A DNA stretch of 64,000 bases from Mesorhizobium sp. M7A.F.Ca.US.006.01.1.1 (GTDB lineage: Bacteria > Pseudomonadota > Alphaproteobacteria > Rhizobiales > Rhizobiaceae): NCBI RefSeq assembly GCF_003997935.1, contig NZ_RZQL01000008.1:1-64000 (forward strand), written 5' to 3'. Shown here one piece after another: positions 36,531 to 45,430 of the stretch. Numbering within the stretch: the stretch's first letter is position 1; every line of letters starts with the position of its first letter. The translations under genes and the position numbers were made by a program. Below the pieces are notes generated by a model, which was not told the DNA's origin, made no database searches, and saw only the letters and a list, made by a program, of their open reading frames with translations.

Positions 36531-37475
36531 ATGAGCTTCCGCCTGTTTGACGCGCCTTTGCGCGAGCCGAGCCAGTTCGTCGGCTTCGCCGGCAACACGA
36601 TCGACCGGCAGTCCGAGAACCGTGCCGACGATTCGGTCGACAAGGCGCTGGCCGACCCGGCGACGCGGCTGCTTCTGATGCATGGCGGCCGGCTCTATCT
36701 GAGGCTCGGCGATGGCGGCGATCTCGACCCCTGGTTCGGCGCGACCGAGAGCGAGCCCTTCAAGGTTTCCCTGGCGCAAGGCATCCTGCTCGGCTTTTCC
36801 GAACGAGGACCGGTGCTGGCCGTGCCCGCCGGCGTCGAACCCGAACAGCTTCCGGAAACAGTCAAGGCCATCGACTACCGCTCGGTCTACATGCAAGGGC
36901 TGATCGACGAGGCGGCGGCTGGCGCGATGGCGCAAGGGGCGGCCCTGCTTGCCTGGCATGCCAGCCATCGCTTCTGCAGCAAATGCGGTACCGAATCACA
37001 GATGCGGGCCGGCGGCTACAAGCGCCATTGCCCGAATTGCGGCACCGAGCATTTTCCGCGCACCGACCCGGTGGCGATCATGCTGACGGCAACGCGGGAG
37101 AAGTGCCTGCTCGGCCGCGGCCGTCATTTCGCGCCGGGCATGTACTCGGCCCTTGCGGGCTTCATCGAGCCGGGCGAGACGATCGAGGCGGCGGTGCGCC
37201 GCGAGACGCTGGAAGAGGCCGGCATCCGGCTTGGCCGCGTCGTCTACCACGCCAGCCAGCCCTGGCCGTTTCCCTATTCGCTGATGATCGGCTGCTTCGG
37301 CGAGCCGCTCAATGACGATATCCAGGCCGACCTCAACGAACTTGAGGACTGCCGCTGGTTTTTTCGCGACGAGGTGCGCCTGATGCTGGAAAGGACGCAC
37401 AAGGACAATCTGGTCACGCCGCCGAAAGGCGCGATTGCGCATCACCTCATCCGCGCCTGGGTCGATTCAGAATGA
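36531..37475 (+). CDS. nudC: NAD+ diphosphatase (Nudix hydrolase with zinc ribbon)
   Basis: A 314-residue NudC. A zinc ribbon is formed by CSKC (149-152) and CPNC (167-170). The Nudix box is GFIEPGETIEAAVRRETLEE followed by AGI (210-232). The SQPWPFP motif (242-248), diagnostic for NADH diphosphatases, is present within ASQPWPFPYSLMIGC. It hydrolyses NAD(H) to NMN(H) and AMP and can remove NAD caps from RNA. The ATG at 36531 (MSFRLFDAP) is the natural start; the ORF before it is not conserved. Confidence 0.95.
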   Translation: MSFRLFDAPLREPSQFVGFAGNTIDRQSENRADDSVDKALADPATRLLLMHGGRLYLRLGDGGDLDPWFGATESEPFKVSLAQGILLGFSERGPVLAVPAGVEPEQLPETVKAIDYRSVYMQGLIDEAAAGAMAQGAALLAWHASHRFCSKCGTESQMRAGGYKRHCPNCGTEHFPRTDPVAIMLTATREKCLLGRGRHFAPGMYSALAGFIEPGETIEAAVRRETLEEAGIRLGRVVYHASQPWPFPYSLMIGCFGEPLNDDIQADLNELEDCRWFFRDEVRLMLERTHKDNLVTPPKGAIAHHLIRAWVDSE

Positions 37476-37512
37476 TGGCAGCGAACACCCAAAGACATTG
37501 CAGGAGCAGGAC

Positions 37513-37818
37513 ATGATCCGTCACACCGTCGTTTTCACGCTAAAGCATCCGCCGCATTCGCTGGAGGAAAAGCGGTTCCTGGTCGACGCCAAGAAAATCC
37601 TCACCGCGATCAGGGGCGTCACGCATTTCGAGCAATTGCGGCAGATCAGCCCCAAGAACGACTATCGTTTCGGCTTCTCGATGGAGTTCGCCGACCAGGC
37701 TGCCTACAACAGGTACAACGATCATCCCGACCATGTCGCCTTCGTGCGCGACCGCTGGGTGCCGGAGGTCGAGACCTTCATGGAGATCGACTATGTGCCG
37801 CTGGGCGCGGTGATCTAG
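37513..37818 (+). CDS. Dabb-family (stress-responsive A/B barrel) protein
   Basis: A 101-residue protein with the ferredoxin-like dimeric alpha-beta barrel pattern: MIRHTVVFTLKHPPHSLEE, FGFSMEFADQAAYNRYND, HVAFVRDRWVPEVETFMEIDY (shown as HVAFVRDRWVPEVETF and MEIDYVPL). The function of bacterial members is mostly unknown; some are enzymes such as cyclases. The stop codon TAG lies in the first bases of the 37811 repeat, so the insertion of that element set or trimmed the C-terminus. Confidence 0.85.
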   Translation: MIRHTVVFTLKHPPHSLEEKRFLVDAKKILTAIRGVTHFEQLRQISPKNDYRFGFSMEFADQAAYNRYNDHPDHVAFVRDRWVPEVETFMEIDYVPLGAVI

Positions 37819-37920
37819 AGCAATTCCAGGAAAAGTGTGAAACGGTTTTCCGTCCGGAATTGCGTAAAAACAAGGAGTTAGAGCGGGTCGCCGTTTCCGT
37901 GAAACGGTGAACTGCGCTAG
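37811..37920. repeat. Intergenic mosaic repeat, copy 2
   Basis: It begins TGATCTAGAGCAATTCCAGG, the same as copy 1 at 31699, and ends with a palindrome (CCGTTTCCGTGAAACGG) close to that of copy 1. It fills the gap between the Dabb-family gene and pheA, which converge on it. Both genes have their stop codons within its edges. It is a shorter and slightly degraded copy. Confidence 0.75.
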
Positions 37921-38780
37921 TCCGCAACCTTCCACTGCTCACGCGACTCACTGGCCGGATAGACGCCCAGAATCCGCACTTCGCGCGAGAAGAAACGAAG
38001 CTCGTCCAGCGCCAGCTTGACCAGCGGATCGTCGGGATGGCCCTCGATGTCGGCGTAAAACAGCGTCGCCGTGAAAGCGCCCAGCTGGTAGCTCTCCAGC
38101 TTGGTCATGTTGATGCCGTTGGTGGCGAAGCCGCCCATCGCCTTGTAGAGCGCGGCCGGCACGTTGCGGACGCGGAAGATGAAGGTCGTCATCATCTTGA
38201 CGTCAGGCGACGGTCGCTCGGCCCATTGCTTGTTCTTGGTCAGGACGACAAAGCGGGTGACGTTGGAGTCGGTGTCCTCGACGTTTTGCTCGATGATATC
38301 GAGCCCGTAGAGGGTCGCTGCCAGTGCGGGCGACAGTGCCGCCATGGTGCGGTCCTTGACCTCGGAGACCATCTTGGCGGCGCCAGCCGTGTCGCCGGCG
38401 ACGATCGCCTTCCAGCCGTTCTTGCGGATGTATTTGCGGCACTGGCCAAGCGCGTGGATGTGGCTGTGCACCGTCTTGATCTCGTCGCGCTTGACGCCCG
38501 GCAGCACCATCAGCTGGAAATGGATGGGCAGGAAATATTCGCCGATGATGTGCAGCTTCGATTCCGGCAGGAGATGATGGATATCGGCGACGCGCCCGGC
38601 AATGGTGTTCTCGATCGGGATCATGGCGAGGTCGGCTTTCCCCGTCTCGACCGCGTTGAACGCATCCTCGAAGGTCGGACACGGCAACGGCTCCATCGAT
38701 GGATAGACGTTGCGGGAGGCGGTGTCGGAATTGGCGCCCGGCTCGCCCTGGAAGGATATTCTGTTGGTCTTTTCAGGCAT
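37917..38780 (-). CDS. pheA: Prephenate dehydratase
   Basis: A 287-residue monofunctional prephenate dehydratase, making phenylpyruvate for phenylalanine synthesis. The catalytic domain has ISFQGEPGANSDTASRN, IPIENTIAGRVADIHHLL and the TRF motif (DSNVTRFVVL, the Thr of the active site). A C-terminal ACT domain follows (MTTFIFRVRNVPAALYKAMG), which gives feedback control by phenylalanine. I chose ATG 38780 because translation upstream would run into kdsB. It is 19 bases downstream of kdsB, as in other rhizobia. Confidence 0.95.
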   Translation of the reverse strand: MPEKTNRISFQGEPGANSDTASRNVYPSMEPLPCPTFEDAFNAVETGKADLAMIPIENTIAGRVADIHHLLPESKLHIIGEYFLPIHFQLMVLPGVKRDEIKTVHSHIHALGQCRKYIRKNGWKAIVAGDTAGAAKMVSEVKDRTMAALSPALAATLYGLDIIEQNVEDTDSNVTRFVVLTKNKQWAERPSPDVKMMTTFIFRVRNVPAALYKAMGGFATNGINMTKLESYQLGAFTATLFYADIEGHPDDPLVKLALDELRFFSREVRILGVYPASESREQWKVAD

Positions 38781-38799
38781 GGGCCAAGTCTCGAGTTTC

Positions 38800-39528
38800 T
38801 CAGTTTGCAAGGATGGTTCTGGCGCGTTCAAGGTCTTCGGGCGTGTCGACGCCGAGCGGCAGCGACTGGACGATCTCGGCGTCGATGCGCATGCCGGCTT
38901 CCAGCGCCCGCAACTGTTCCAGCCGCTCGCGCCGTTCGAGCGGCGACGGCTTGAGCGCGACGAAACGCTCGAGTGCTTCGCGGCGATAGGCGTAGAGGCC
39001 GACATGATGGTAGAGTGGCCCCTCGCCCCAAGGCGCCGTGGCACGGGTGAAATAGAGCGCCCTCAGCCTGCTGCCTGAAAGCGGCGAGCCGACGATCTTG
39101 ACGACATTGGGATTGGTCTTTTCCTCATCGCGGACGATCTCGACGCCGAGCGTGGCGATATCCACCGCACTGTCCTCGAAAGGCCTGAGCGACGCGGCGA
39201 TGATCCGGGGATCGATGGTCGGCAGGTCGCCCTGCACATTGACGATGGTTTCGACCTTGCGCCCGGGGTCGAGCGCGACCAGCGCCTCGTGGATGCGGTC
39301 GGAGCCGGATTCGTGATCCATGCGCGTCATCACGGCCTCGAAACCGTGCGCGCGCACCGCTTGCGCCACGCTTTGCGTGTCGGTCGCCACCACCACCCGG
39401 CCAAGGCCGGCTTCGGCGGCGCGGCGGGCGACATGGACGATCATCGGGGCGCCGGCGATGTCGGCCAGCGGCTTGCCCGGCAGGCGGGTCGAAGCCATGC
39501 GGGCCGGGATCAGGATCAGCGTGGACAT
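38800..39528 (-). CDS. kdsB: 3-deoxy-manno-octulosonate cytidylyltransferase
   Basis: A 242-residue nucleotidyltransferase. It activates Kdo to CMP-Kdo for lipopolysaccharide inner-core synthesis. The N-terminal motif [15 protein letters not shown] is the CTP-binding loop. Further blocks are [43 protein letters not shown] and [15 protein letters not shown]. The ATG at 39528 ([11 protein letters not shown]) is the usual start; the upstream ORF is not conserved. It is the first gene of the kdsB-pheA pair and diverges from cycM. Confidence 0.96.
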   Translation of the reverse strand: MSTLILIPARMASTRLPGKPLADIAGAPMIVHVARRAAEAGLGRVVVATDTQSVAQAVRAHGFEAVMTRMDHESGSDRIHEALVALDPGRKVETIVNVQGDLPTIDPRIIAASLRPFEDSAVDIATLGVEIVRDEEKTNPNVVKIVGSPLSGSRLRALYFTRATAPWGEGPLYHHVGLYAYRREALERFVALKPSPLERRERLEQLRALEAGMRIDAEIVQSLPLGVDTPEDLERARTILAN

Positions 39529-39721
39529 TTCGGGTGCAAGGCGTCTCGAAAGAGGACAGGGAAAGTGGCAAAAGGTCTCACTGGAAGCGCCCTTATAGGT
39601 GTTGCAACGCCGCAGCAAAAGACCTAGTTTCCGCCCGATTTGACCGCCCTGGCAGGACGGGTCACGATACCGACGGACGGAGTGGACGGTTCTGTCCGCC
39701 GGAAAAGGGAGCAAGGGGCGT

Positions 39722-40399
39722 ATGGATTCCAACGAAGTCAACAAACTGCTCGCCGGATTGCTCGGAACCGTTTTCGTCGTCTTCTCGGTCGGCATTGTGT
39801 CCGATGCGCTGTTTGCGTCGCCGGCGCCGGAAAAGCCTGGTTTCGCCATCGAGGCCGCCGAGCCCGCCGAAGGCGGTCCGGCCGCGCCTGCCGCCGCGGC
39901 CAAGCCGATCGCCGATCTGCTGGCGACCGCCAATGTCGAGCAGGGTGCTGCCGTCTTCAAGAAGTGCCAGGCCTGCCATTCCGGCGAAAAGGGCGGCCCG
40001 AACAAGGTCGGCCCGGACCTGTGGGACCTCGTCGACCGCCCGGTCGCTGAGCATGAAGGCTTTGCCTATTCGGCCGGCATGAAGGAATTCTCCAAGGGCG
40101 GCACCGAGAAGTGGACCTACGACAACATCAACCACTTCATCACCTCGCCGAAGAAATTCGTGAAGGGCACCGCCATGGGCTTCGCCGGCCTGCCCAAGGA
40201 CGAGGACCGCGCCAACGTCATCGCCTATCTGCGCACGCTGTCGGACAATCCCAAGCCGCTGCCGGCACCGGGGGCTGCCGCCGATGCAGGCGCCAAGCCT
40301 GCCGATGCAGCCGCTCCGGCAAAGCCGGCTGAGGGTGCCGCGCCAGCCGCTCCCGCCGCCCCGGCTCCGGCCGCACCGGCACCGGCGCCTGCCCAATAA
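39722..40399 (+). CDS. cycM: Membrane-anchored cytochrome c (CycM/c552 type)
   Basis: A 225-residue protein. An N-terminal uncleaved helix ([20 protein letters not shown]) anchors a single class-I cytochrome c domain. The haem motif is CQACH in [20 protein letters not shown]; the axial Met lies in [16 protein letters not shown]. It carries electrons to the terminal oxidase in Bradyrhizobium and relatives. The last 50 residues (from about 175) are almost only Ala and Pro, a linker-like tail not needed for haem binding. It is followed by an intrinsic terminator. Confidence 0.93.
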   Translation: MDSNEVNKLLAGLLGTVFVVFSVGIVSDALFASPAPEKPGFAIEAAEPAEGGPAAPAAAAKPIADLLATANVEQGAAVFKKCQACHSGEKGGPNKVGPDLWDLVDRPVAEHEGFAYSAGMKEFSKGGTEKWTYDNINHFITSPKKFVKGTAMGFAGLPKDEDRANVIAYLRTLSDNPKPLPAPGAAADAGAKPADAAAPAKPAEGAAPAAPAAPAPAAPAPAPAQ

Positions 40400-40423
40400 T
40401 TTCGATATCATCTCAACGACCTT

Positions 40424-40453
40424 GAAAAAGCCGGGTTCAGCCCGGCTTTTTTA
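40424..40453 (+). terminator. Rho-independent terminator after cycM
   Basis: GAAAAA-GCCGGG-ttcag-CCCGGC-TTTTTTA: a 6-bp GC stem followed by six T on the plus strand and preceded by five A, so it also can act leftward. It ends the cycM transcript 25 bases after its stop codon. Confidence 0.85.
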
Positions 40454-40457
40454 TTGG

Positions 40458-40500
40458 GAAAACCGCATAGGCGGCGACAAAGCCGCGCATGACGGTTTTC
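40458..40500. repeat. Imperfect hairpin between cycM and the peptide-transport operon
   Basis: The outer arms GAAAACCG and CGGTTTTC (8 bp) and inner arms GCGGC and GCCGC (5 bp) form a two-step hairpin. It lies immediately after the cycM terminator and 57 bases before the first start codon of the yej-like operon. It has the look of a small rhizobial intergenic palindrome; a regulatory or leader role for the operon cannot be excluded. Confidence 0.5.
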
Positions 40501-40556
40501 ACGAGCGCCAAATCATCTAGATTGCCCATGAACGGGCATCGCGAAGAGGATAGTGC

Positions 40557-42434
40557 ATGACGGTTGGCCGAACGCTTCTCAAGTCGTTGCTGGCGGCAGC
40601 CCTTCTGGCGGCGGGATTGCAGGCTGCCCGCGCCGACGAATGGCGCACCACCTCATCGCTGATCGGCGAATCCAAATACGGCGCCAATTTCCAGCACTAC
40701 GACTACGTCAACCCGGACGCGCCCAAGGGCGGCACGCTGAATTCGGTGGTGCCAGGCACATTCGACAGCTTCAATCCCTACGTCGTCCAGGGATCACCGG
40801 CCGCGGGCCTGGTCGGGTTCGGCGGCGGCCTGCTCTACGACACGCTGATGGAGCAGGCGACCGATGAAGGCAGCACCAGCCATCCGCTGATCGCCGATGC
40901 CTACAAATATCCTGATGACTATTCCTCCGCGACCTACCGGCTCGACCCGCGTGCCAAATGGCATGACGGCCAGCCGATCACCGTCGATGACGTGATCTGG
41001 TCGTTCCAGGTGCTCAAGGCCAACAGCCCGCAATACAGCCGCTATTTTGAAAATGTCACCGATGCGGTGGCGATTTCGGATCGCGAAGTGGAGTTCCATT
41101 TCAACCAGAAGGGCAATCGCGAACTGCCCAAGATCATCGGCGACCTTGCCGTGCTGCCGAAACATTGGTGGGAAGGCACCGATGCCAACGGCAAGAAACG
41201 CGACGTGACCAAGCCGACCCTGGAAATCCCGCTCGGTTCGGCCGCCTACAAGATCGCCAGCTTCAAGCCGGGTTCGGAGATTATCTGGCAGCGTGTGCCG
41301 GACTACTGGGCGGCCAAGCTGCCGGTGAAGATCGGCCGCGAGAACTTCGACACGCGACGCTACACCTATATCCTCGACGACAACGCTGCCTGGCTCGCCT
41401 TCACCAAGGGCGGGCTGGAAGACATCAACCGCGAATACAGTTCGCGCAAATGGGCGACGGCCTACAATTTCCCGGCATTCCAGGCCGGCGATGTCATCAA
41501 GAAGGACTTCCAGACCAAGGCGCCTGAACCGATGCAGGGCTTCGTCCTCAACCAGCGGCGGCCGCTGTTCCAGGACCGGCTGGTGCGCGAAGCGCTGACC
41601 ATTCCGTTCGATTTCGAGAGCATGAACCGCACGCTGTTCTTCGGCTTCAACACCCGAACATCGAGCTATTTCCAGGGCACCGAATTGGCGTCGAGCGGAT
41701 TGCCGCAAGGCAAGGAACTGGAGATCCTGGAACAATACCGCGACAAGCTGCCGCCCGAACTTTTCACCCAGGAATTCAAGCTGCCGATCTATGATTCCCC
41801 GCAAGCGGAACGGAAGTACCTGAAGCAGGCGGTCGATCTCTTCGCCAAGGCGGGCTGGGTGATAAAGGGCGGCAAGATGGTCAATGCCAAGACCGGTGCG
41901 CCGTTCAAGTTTGAGATCCTTGGCTGGAACGACACCGACCAGGTGATCGCCAGCCCCTACATCGCCAATCTGCGCAAGATCGGGGTCGACGCCACTTTGC
42001 GCATCATCGACCAGACGCAGTACATCAATCGCGTCAACAATTTCGATTTCGATGTCGTTACAGGCATCCTCCAGCAGTCGGAATCACCGGGCAACGAGCA
42101 ACGCGACTTCTGGAGCTCGAAAGCCGCCGGCTCGCCCGGTTCGCGCAATCTGATGGGCATCAAGGATCCGACCGTCGACGCGCTGGTCGATCGCATCATC
42201 TTCGCCACCGATCGCGACGATCTCGTCGCCGCCACCCATGCGCTCGACCGCATCCTGTTGTGGAACTTCTACGTCGTTCCGCAATATTACCGGTCGGCCG
42301 TGTGGCTGGCCTATTGGGACAAGTTCAAATTCCCCGACAAGCAGCCCGCCTATGTCGGAGCCGACATCGATTCCTGGTGGATCGACCCGGACAAGGAGAA
42401 GGCCCTGGCAGCCAAATACAAGGGTGGCAATTGA
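40557..42434 (+). CDS. yejA: Peptide ABC transporter substrate-binding protein 1 (YejA-like, Sec-exported)
   Basis: A 625-residue family-5 binding protein. The signal peptide is LLKSLLAAALLAAGLQAARA. The mature protein has the YejA feature NFQHYDYVNPDAPKGG, and then TVDDVIWSFQVLKANSP. The C-terminal block is NFYVVPQYYRSAVWLAYWDK. YejABEF imports peptides and the peptide-nucleotide antibiotic microcin C in E. coli; in rhizobia and Brucella the Yej system also affects resistance to antimicrobial peptides. It begins the five-gene operon and overlaps the next gene by 4 bases at its stop. Confidence 0.92.
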   Translation: MTVGRTLLKSLLAAALLAAGLQAARADEWRTTSSLIGESKYGANFQHYDYVNPDAPKGGTLNSVVPGTFDSFNPYVVQGSPAAGLVGFGGGLLYDTLMEQATDEGSTSHPLIADAYKYPDDYSSATYRLDPRAKWHDGQPITVDDVIWSFQVLKANSPQYSRYFENVTDAVAISDREVEFHFNQKGNRELPKIIGDLAVLPKHWWEGTDANGKKRDVTKPTLEIPLGSAAYKIASFKPGSEIIWQRVPDYWAAKLPVKIGRENFDTRRYTYILDDNAAWLAFTKGGLEDINREYSSRKWATAYNFPAFQAGDVIKKDFQTKAPEPMQGFVLNQRRPLFQDRLVREALTIPFDFESMNRTLFFGFNTRTSSYFQGTELASSGLPQGKELEILEQYRDKLPPELFTQEFKLPIYDSPQAERKYLKQAVDLFAKAGWVIKGGKMVNAKTGAPFKFEILGWNDTDQVIASPYIANLRKIGVDATLRIIDQTQYINRVNNFDFDVVTGILQQSESPGNEQRDFWSSKAAGSPGSRNLMGIKDPTVDALVDRIIFATDRDDLVAATHALDRILLWNFYVVPQYYRSAVWLAYWDKFKFPDKQPAYVGADIDSWWIDPDKEKALAAKYKGGN

Positions 42435-44302
42435 CGGCGGCCCTTGCCCGCCGCGACTTCCTGGCCCTGGGCAGTGCCGCGGCAGCCGCCGCCCTGTTGC
42501 CCGGCCGTGCCTTCGCCGAAATTGCGACCGGCACCAAGCTGCATGGCCTGTCGGCCTTCGGCGACCTCAAATACAAGCCCGATTTCATGCATTTCGACTA
42601 CGTCAATCCGGACGCCCCAAAGGGCGGCCAGATGAATTTCGCGCCGCCGAACTCGACCCTAAATCAGAGCTTCCTGACCTTCAACACCTTGAATTCGCTG
42701 GTGTTGAAAGGAGAGGCGCCGCCGCGTACCGAACTCTGTTTCGATTCGCTGATGACAAGCGCGCTCGATGAGCCGGATGCGGCCTATGGCCTGCTTGCCG
42801 AAACCGTTACCCTGTCGCCAGATCGCAACGGTTTCCGCTTCGCGCTGCGGCCGCAAGCGCGTTTCCACGACGGCTCGCCGCTCACCGCGCAGGACGTTGT
42901 CTTCTCGCTGAAGCTCTATAAGGACAAGGGCCATCCGAACCTTTCCCAGGCGTTGCGGTACATGACCGACGCGGTTGCGGTCGATCCCGCTACCGTCGAT
43001 CTCACCCTCAACGGCAAGCAGTCGGCGCAAAACATCCTTGCGATCGTGGGGATGCCGATCGTCTCCAAGGCCTTTTATACGGCCAATGATTTCGATGCCT
43101 CGACCATGACGCCGCCGCTTGGCTCGGGTCCCTACAAGATTGGACGCGTGGCGGCCGGACAGACGGTCGAATATGACCGCGTGGCCGACTATTGGGGCCG
43201 TGATCTGCCAGTGAACCGCGGCCTCTACAATTTCGACCGCATCCGCATCGACTTCTATCTTGACCGGCAGGCGGCCTTCGAGGCCTTCAAGAAAGGCGAC
43301 ACGCATTTTCGCGAGGAGTTCACCTCACGGGTATGGGCGACCGGATACGACTTTCCGGCGCTGAAGGACGGCAAGATCGTCAAACGGGAATTTCCCGGCG
43401 AGAAGACGCCGGACATGCAGAGCGTCGCACTGAACCAGCGTCGACCGCAATTCCGCGATGAGCGGGTGCGACGGGCGATCGCCCGGTGCTTCGATTTCGA
43501 ATGGATGAAGCGGGCCTTGTTTTACGGCTCCTACGAGCGTTCTCAATCGAACTTCGAACGATCGGATTACAAGGCCGAAGGCCTGCCCTCGCCTGACGAA
43601 TTGGCCCTGCTGGAGCCGTTCCGGGCCGAGTTGCCGCCAGAGGTTTTCGGTGAAGCGGTAACACAGCCCCTGTCCGACGGTTCGGGCCATGACCGCAAAC
43701 TGCTGGGCGAGGCTTCGAGACTGCTCGCGCAAGCCGGCTGGAAACGCGATGGCAGTTTCGTCGTCGACGACAAGGGTGAGCGGCTGCGGGTCGAAATGCT
43801 GGCGGAGGATGACGGCATCGTTCGCATCTACACCCCGTGGTCCGAGAATATGAAGGCGATCGGCATCGACGCATCGATCCGGCAAATCGATTCGGCGCAG
43901 TATGAGCAGCGGCACAGCAATTACGACTTCGATCTTGCCTTGCTGCATTGGTCGATCGGGGCGACGCCGACCGACGACAGCCTGCAGATGCTCTATGATT
44001 CCCGGATGGCGAAAATCCCGGGGCAACGCAACTATCCGGGCACCGAAAGCAAGGCCATCGACGCCCTGATCGCGGCAGCCGGCCAGGCGAAAAACCGTAT
44101 AGAACTCGTCACGGCGCTCAGAGCGCTCGACCGGGTCTTGCGCGCGCGGCTCGACTGGATTCCAACATACTATCTGGCGAATCACCGCGTCGCCTATTGG
44201 GACATGTTCGGCTTTGTCGAACAGAAGCCCGATTTCGGCTTTCCGGTCGAGACGCTGTGGTGGTTCGATAAGGGCAAGGCGGCAAGAATTGGCAAAGGCT
44301 GA
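42431..44302 (+). CDS. Peptide ABC transporter substrate-binding protein 2 (YejA-like, Tat-exported)
   Basis: A 623-residue paralogue of the preceding protein, sharing MHFDYVNPDAPKGGQMNF near the N-terminus. It starts with TTG at 42431, overlapping the previous stop (TTGA). The alternative ATG (42260) lies inside the other gene. Starting here, the N-terminus reads MTAALARRDFLALGSAAAAA, a clear twin-arginine signal. The protein would therefore be exported folded. Its C-terminal block matches the partner (DWIPTYYLANHRVAYWDMFG). The use of TTG plus translational coupling suggests lower or tied expression. Confidence 0.9.
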   Translation: MTAALARRDFLALGSAAAAAALLPGRAFAEIATGTKLHGLSAFGDLKYKPDFMHFDYVNPDAPKGGQMNFAPPNSTLNQSFLTFNTLNSLVLKGEAPPRTELCFDSLMTSALDEPDAAYGLLAETVTLSPDRNGFRFALRPQARFHDGSPLTAQDVVFSLKLYKDKGHPNLSQALRYMTDAVAVDPATVDLTLNGKQSAQNILAIVGMPIVSKAFYTANDFDASTMTPPLGSGPYKIGRVAAGQTVEYDRVADYWGRDLPVNRGLYNFDRIRIDFYLDRQAAFEAFKKGDTHFREEFTSRVWATGYDFPALKDGKIVKREFPGEKTPDMQSVALNQRRPQFRDERVRRAIARCFDFEWMKRALFYGSYERSQSNFERSDYKAEGLPSPDELALLEPFRAELPPEVFGEAVTQPLSDGSGHDRKLLGEASRLLAQAGWKRDGSFVVDDKGERLRVEMLAEDDGIVRIYTPWSENMKAIGIDASIRQIDSAQYEQRHSNYDFDLALLHWSIGATPTDDSLQMLYDSRMAKIPGQRNYPGTESKAIDALIAAAGQAKNRIELVTALRALDRVLRARLDWIPTYYLANHRVAYWDMFGFVEQKPDFGFPVETLWWFDKGKAARIGKG

Positions 44303-44332
44303 GATGTTCGCCCAACGAGGGCAGAAGGCCTG

Positions 44333-45430
44333 ATGGGCGCCTATATCCTGCGCCGCATCCTTTTGATGATCCCGACGCTGTTCGGCATCATGGCGATATC
44401 CTTCGCTGTCATCCAGTTCGCCCCCGGCGGTCCGGTCGAACAGGTCATCGCCCGGCTGACCAATCAGGGCGGCAGCGACCGCCTCGGCGGCGGTGGCGGC
44501 GACGCGGGCGCTGGCGGCAATTTCGATGCCGCCGGTGACGTCAGTTCGAAATATCGCGGTGCGCAAGGGCTCGATCCGGAATTCATCAAGAAGCTGGAGA
44601 AACAGTTCGGCTTCGACAAGCCGCCGCTCGAGCGCTTCGGTATGATGCTGTGGAATTATGCCCGCTTCGATTTCGGCGACAGCTATTTCCGCGACATTTC
44701 GGTGCTCGACCTGATCCTGGAAAAAATGCCGGTGTCGATCTCGATCGGGCTGTGGATCACTCTGTTGTCCTATCTGATCTCGATCCCGCTCGGCATCCGC
44801 AAGGCGGTCAAGGACGGCACTTCCTTCGACGTCTGGACCAGCGGCGTCGTCATTGTCGGCTATGCCATACCTGGCTTCCTGTTCGGCATCATGCTGATGG
44901 TGCTGTTTGCCGGCGGGTCGTTCTGGGACTGGTTTCCGTTGCGCGGCCTCACCTCGGACAATTGGGATCAATTGTCCTGGTGGGGCAAGATCGTCGACTA
45001 TTTCTGGCACATGACCTTGCCGCTGACCGCGCTGGTGCTGTCTGCCTTCGCCACGACGACGCTGCTGACCAAGAACTCGTTCCTCGAAGAAATCCGCAAG
45101 CAGTATGTGGTGACGGCGCGCGCCAAGGGCCTGTCGGAACGGCAGGTGCTCTACGGCCATGTTTTCCGCAACGCCATGCTGATCGTCATCGCCGGCTTTC
45201 CCGGCGCCTTCATCTCGGCCTTCTTCACCGGCTCGCTACTGATCGAGAACATCTTCTCCCTCGATGGCCTCGGCCTGCTCGGCTTCCGGTCGGTGGTCGA
45301 GCGCGACTATCCGGTGGTATTCGCCAATCTCTACATCTTCTCGCTTCTGGGGCTGTTCGTCGGGCTCTTGTCCGACCTGCTCTACACCTGGGTCGATCCG
45401 CGCATCGATTTCGAGCGGAGAGACGTCTGA
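44333..45430 (+). CDS. yejB: Peptide ABC transporter permease YejB
   Basis: A 365-residue permease. The N-terminus [20 protein letters not shown] is characteristic. A Gly/Asp-rich stretch follows ([17 protein letters not shown]) in the periplasmic loop, as in other rhizobial YejB. The EAA loop is visible in [20 protein letters not shown]. It starts 30 bases after the second binding protein. It ends in an overlap (TGATG) with yejE. Together with YejE it forms the transmembrane channel. Confidence 0.94.
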   Translation: MGAYILRRILLMIPTLFGIMAISFAVIQFAPGGPVEQVIARLTNQGGSDRLGGGGGDAGAGGNFDAAGDVSSKYRGAQGLDPEFIKKLEKQFGFDKPPLERFGMMLWNYARFDFGDSYFRDISVLDLILEKMPVSISIGLWITLLSYLISIPLGIRKAVKDGTSFDVWTSGVVIVGYAIPGFLFGIMLMVLFAGGSFWDWFPLRGLTSDNWDQLSWWGKIVDYFWHMTLPLTALVLSAFATTTLLTKNSFLEEIRKQYVVTARAKGLSERQVLYGHVFRNAMLIVIAGFPGAFISAFFTGSLLIENIFSLDGLGLLGFRSVVERDYPVVFANLYIFSLLGLFVGLLSDLLYTWVDPRIDFERRDV

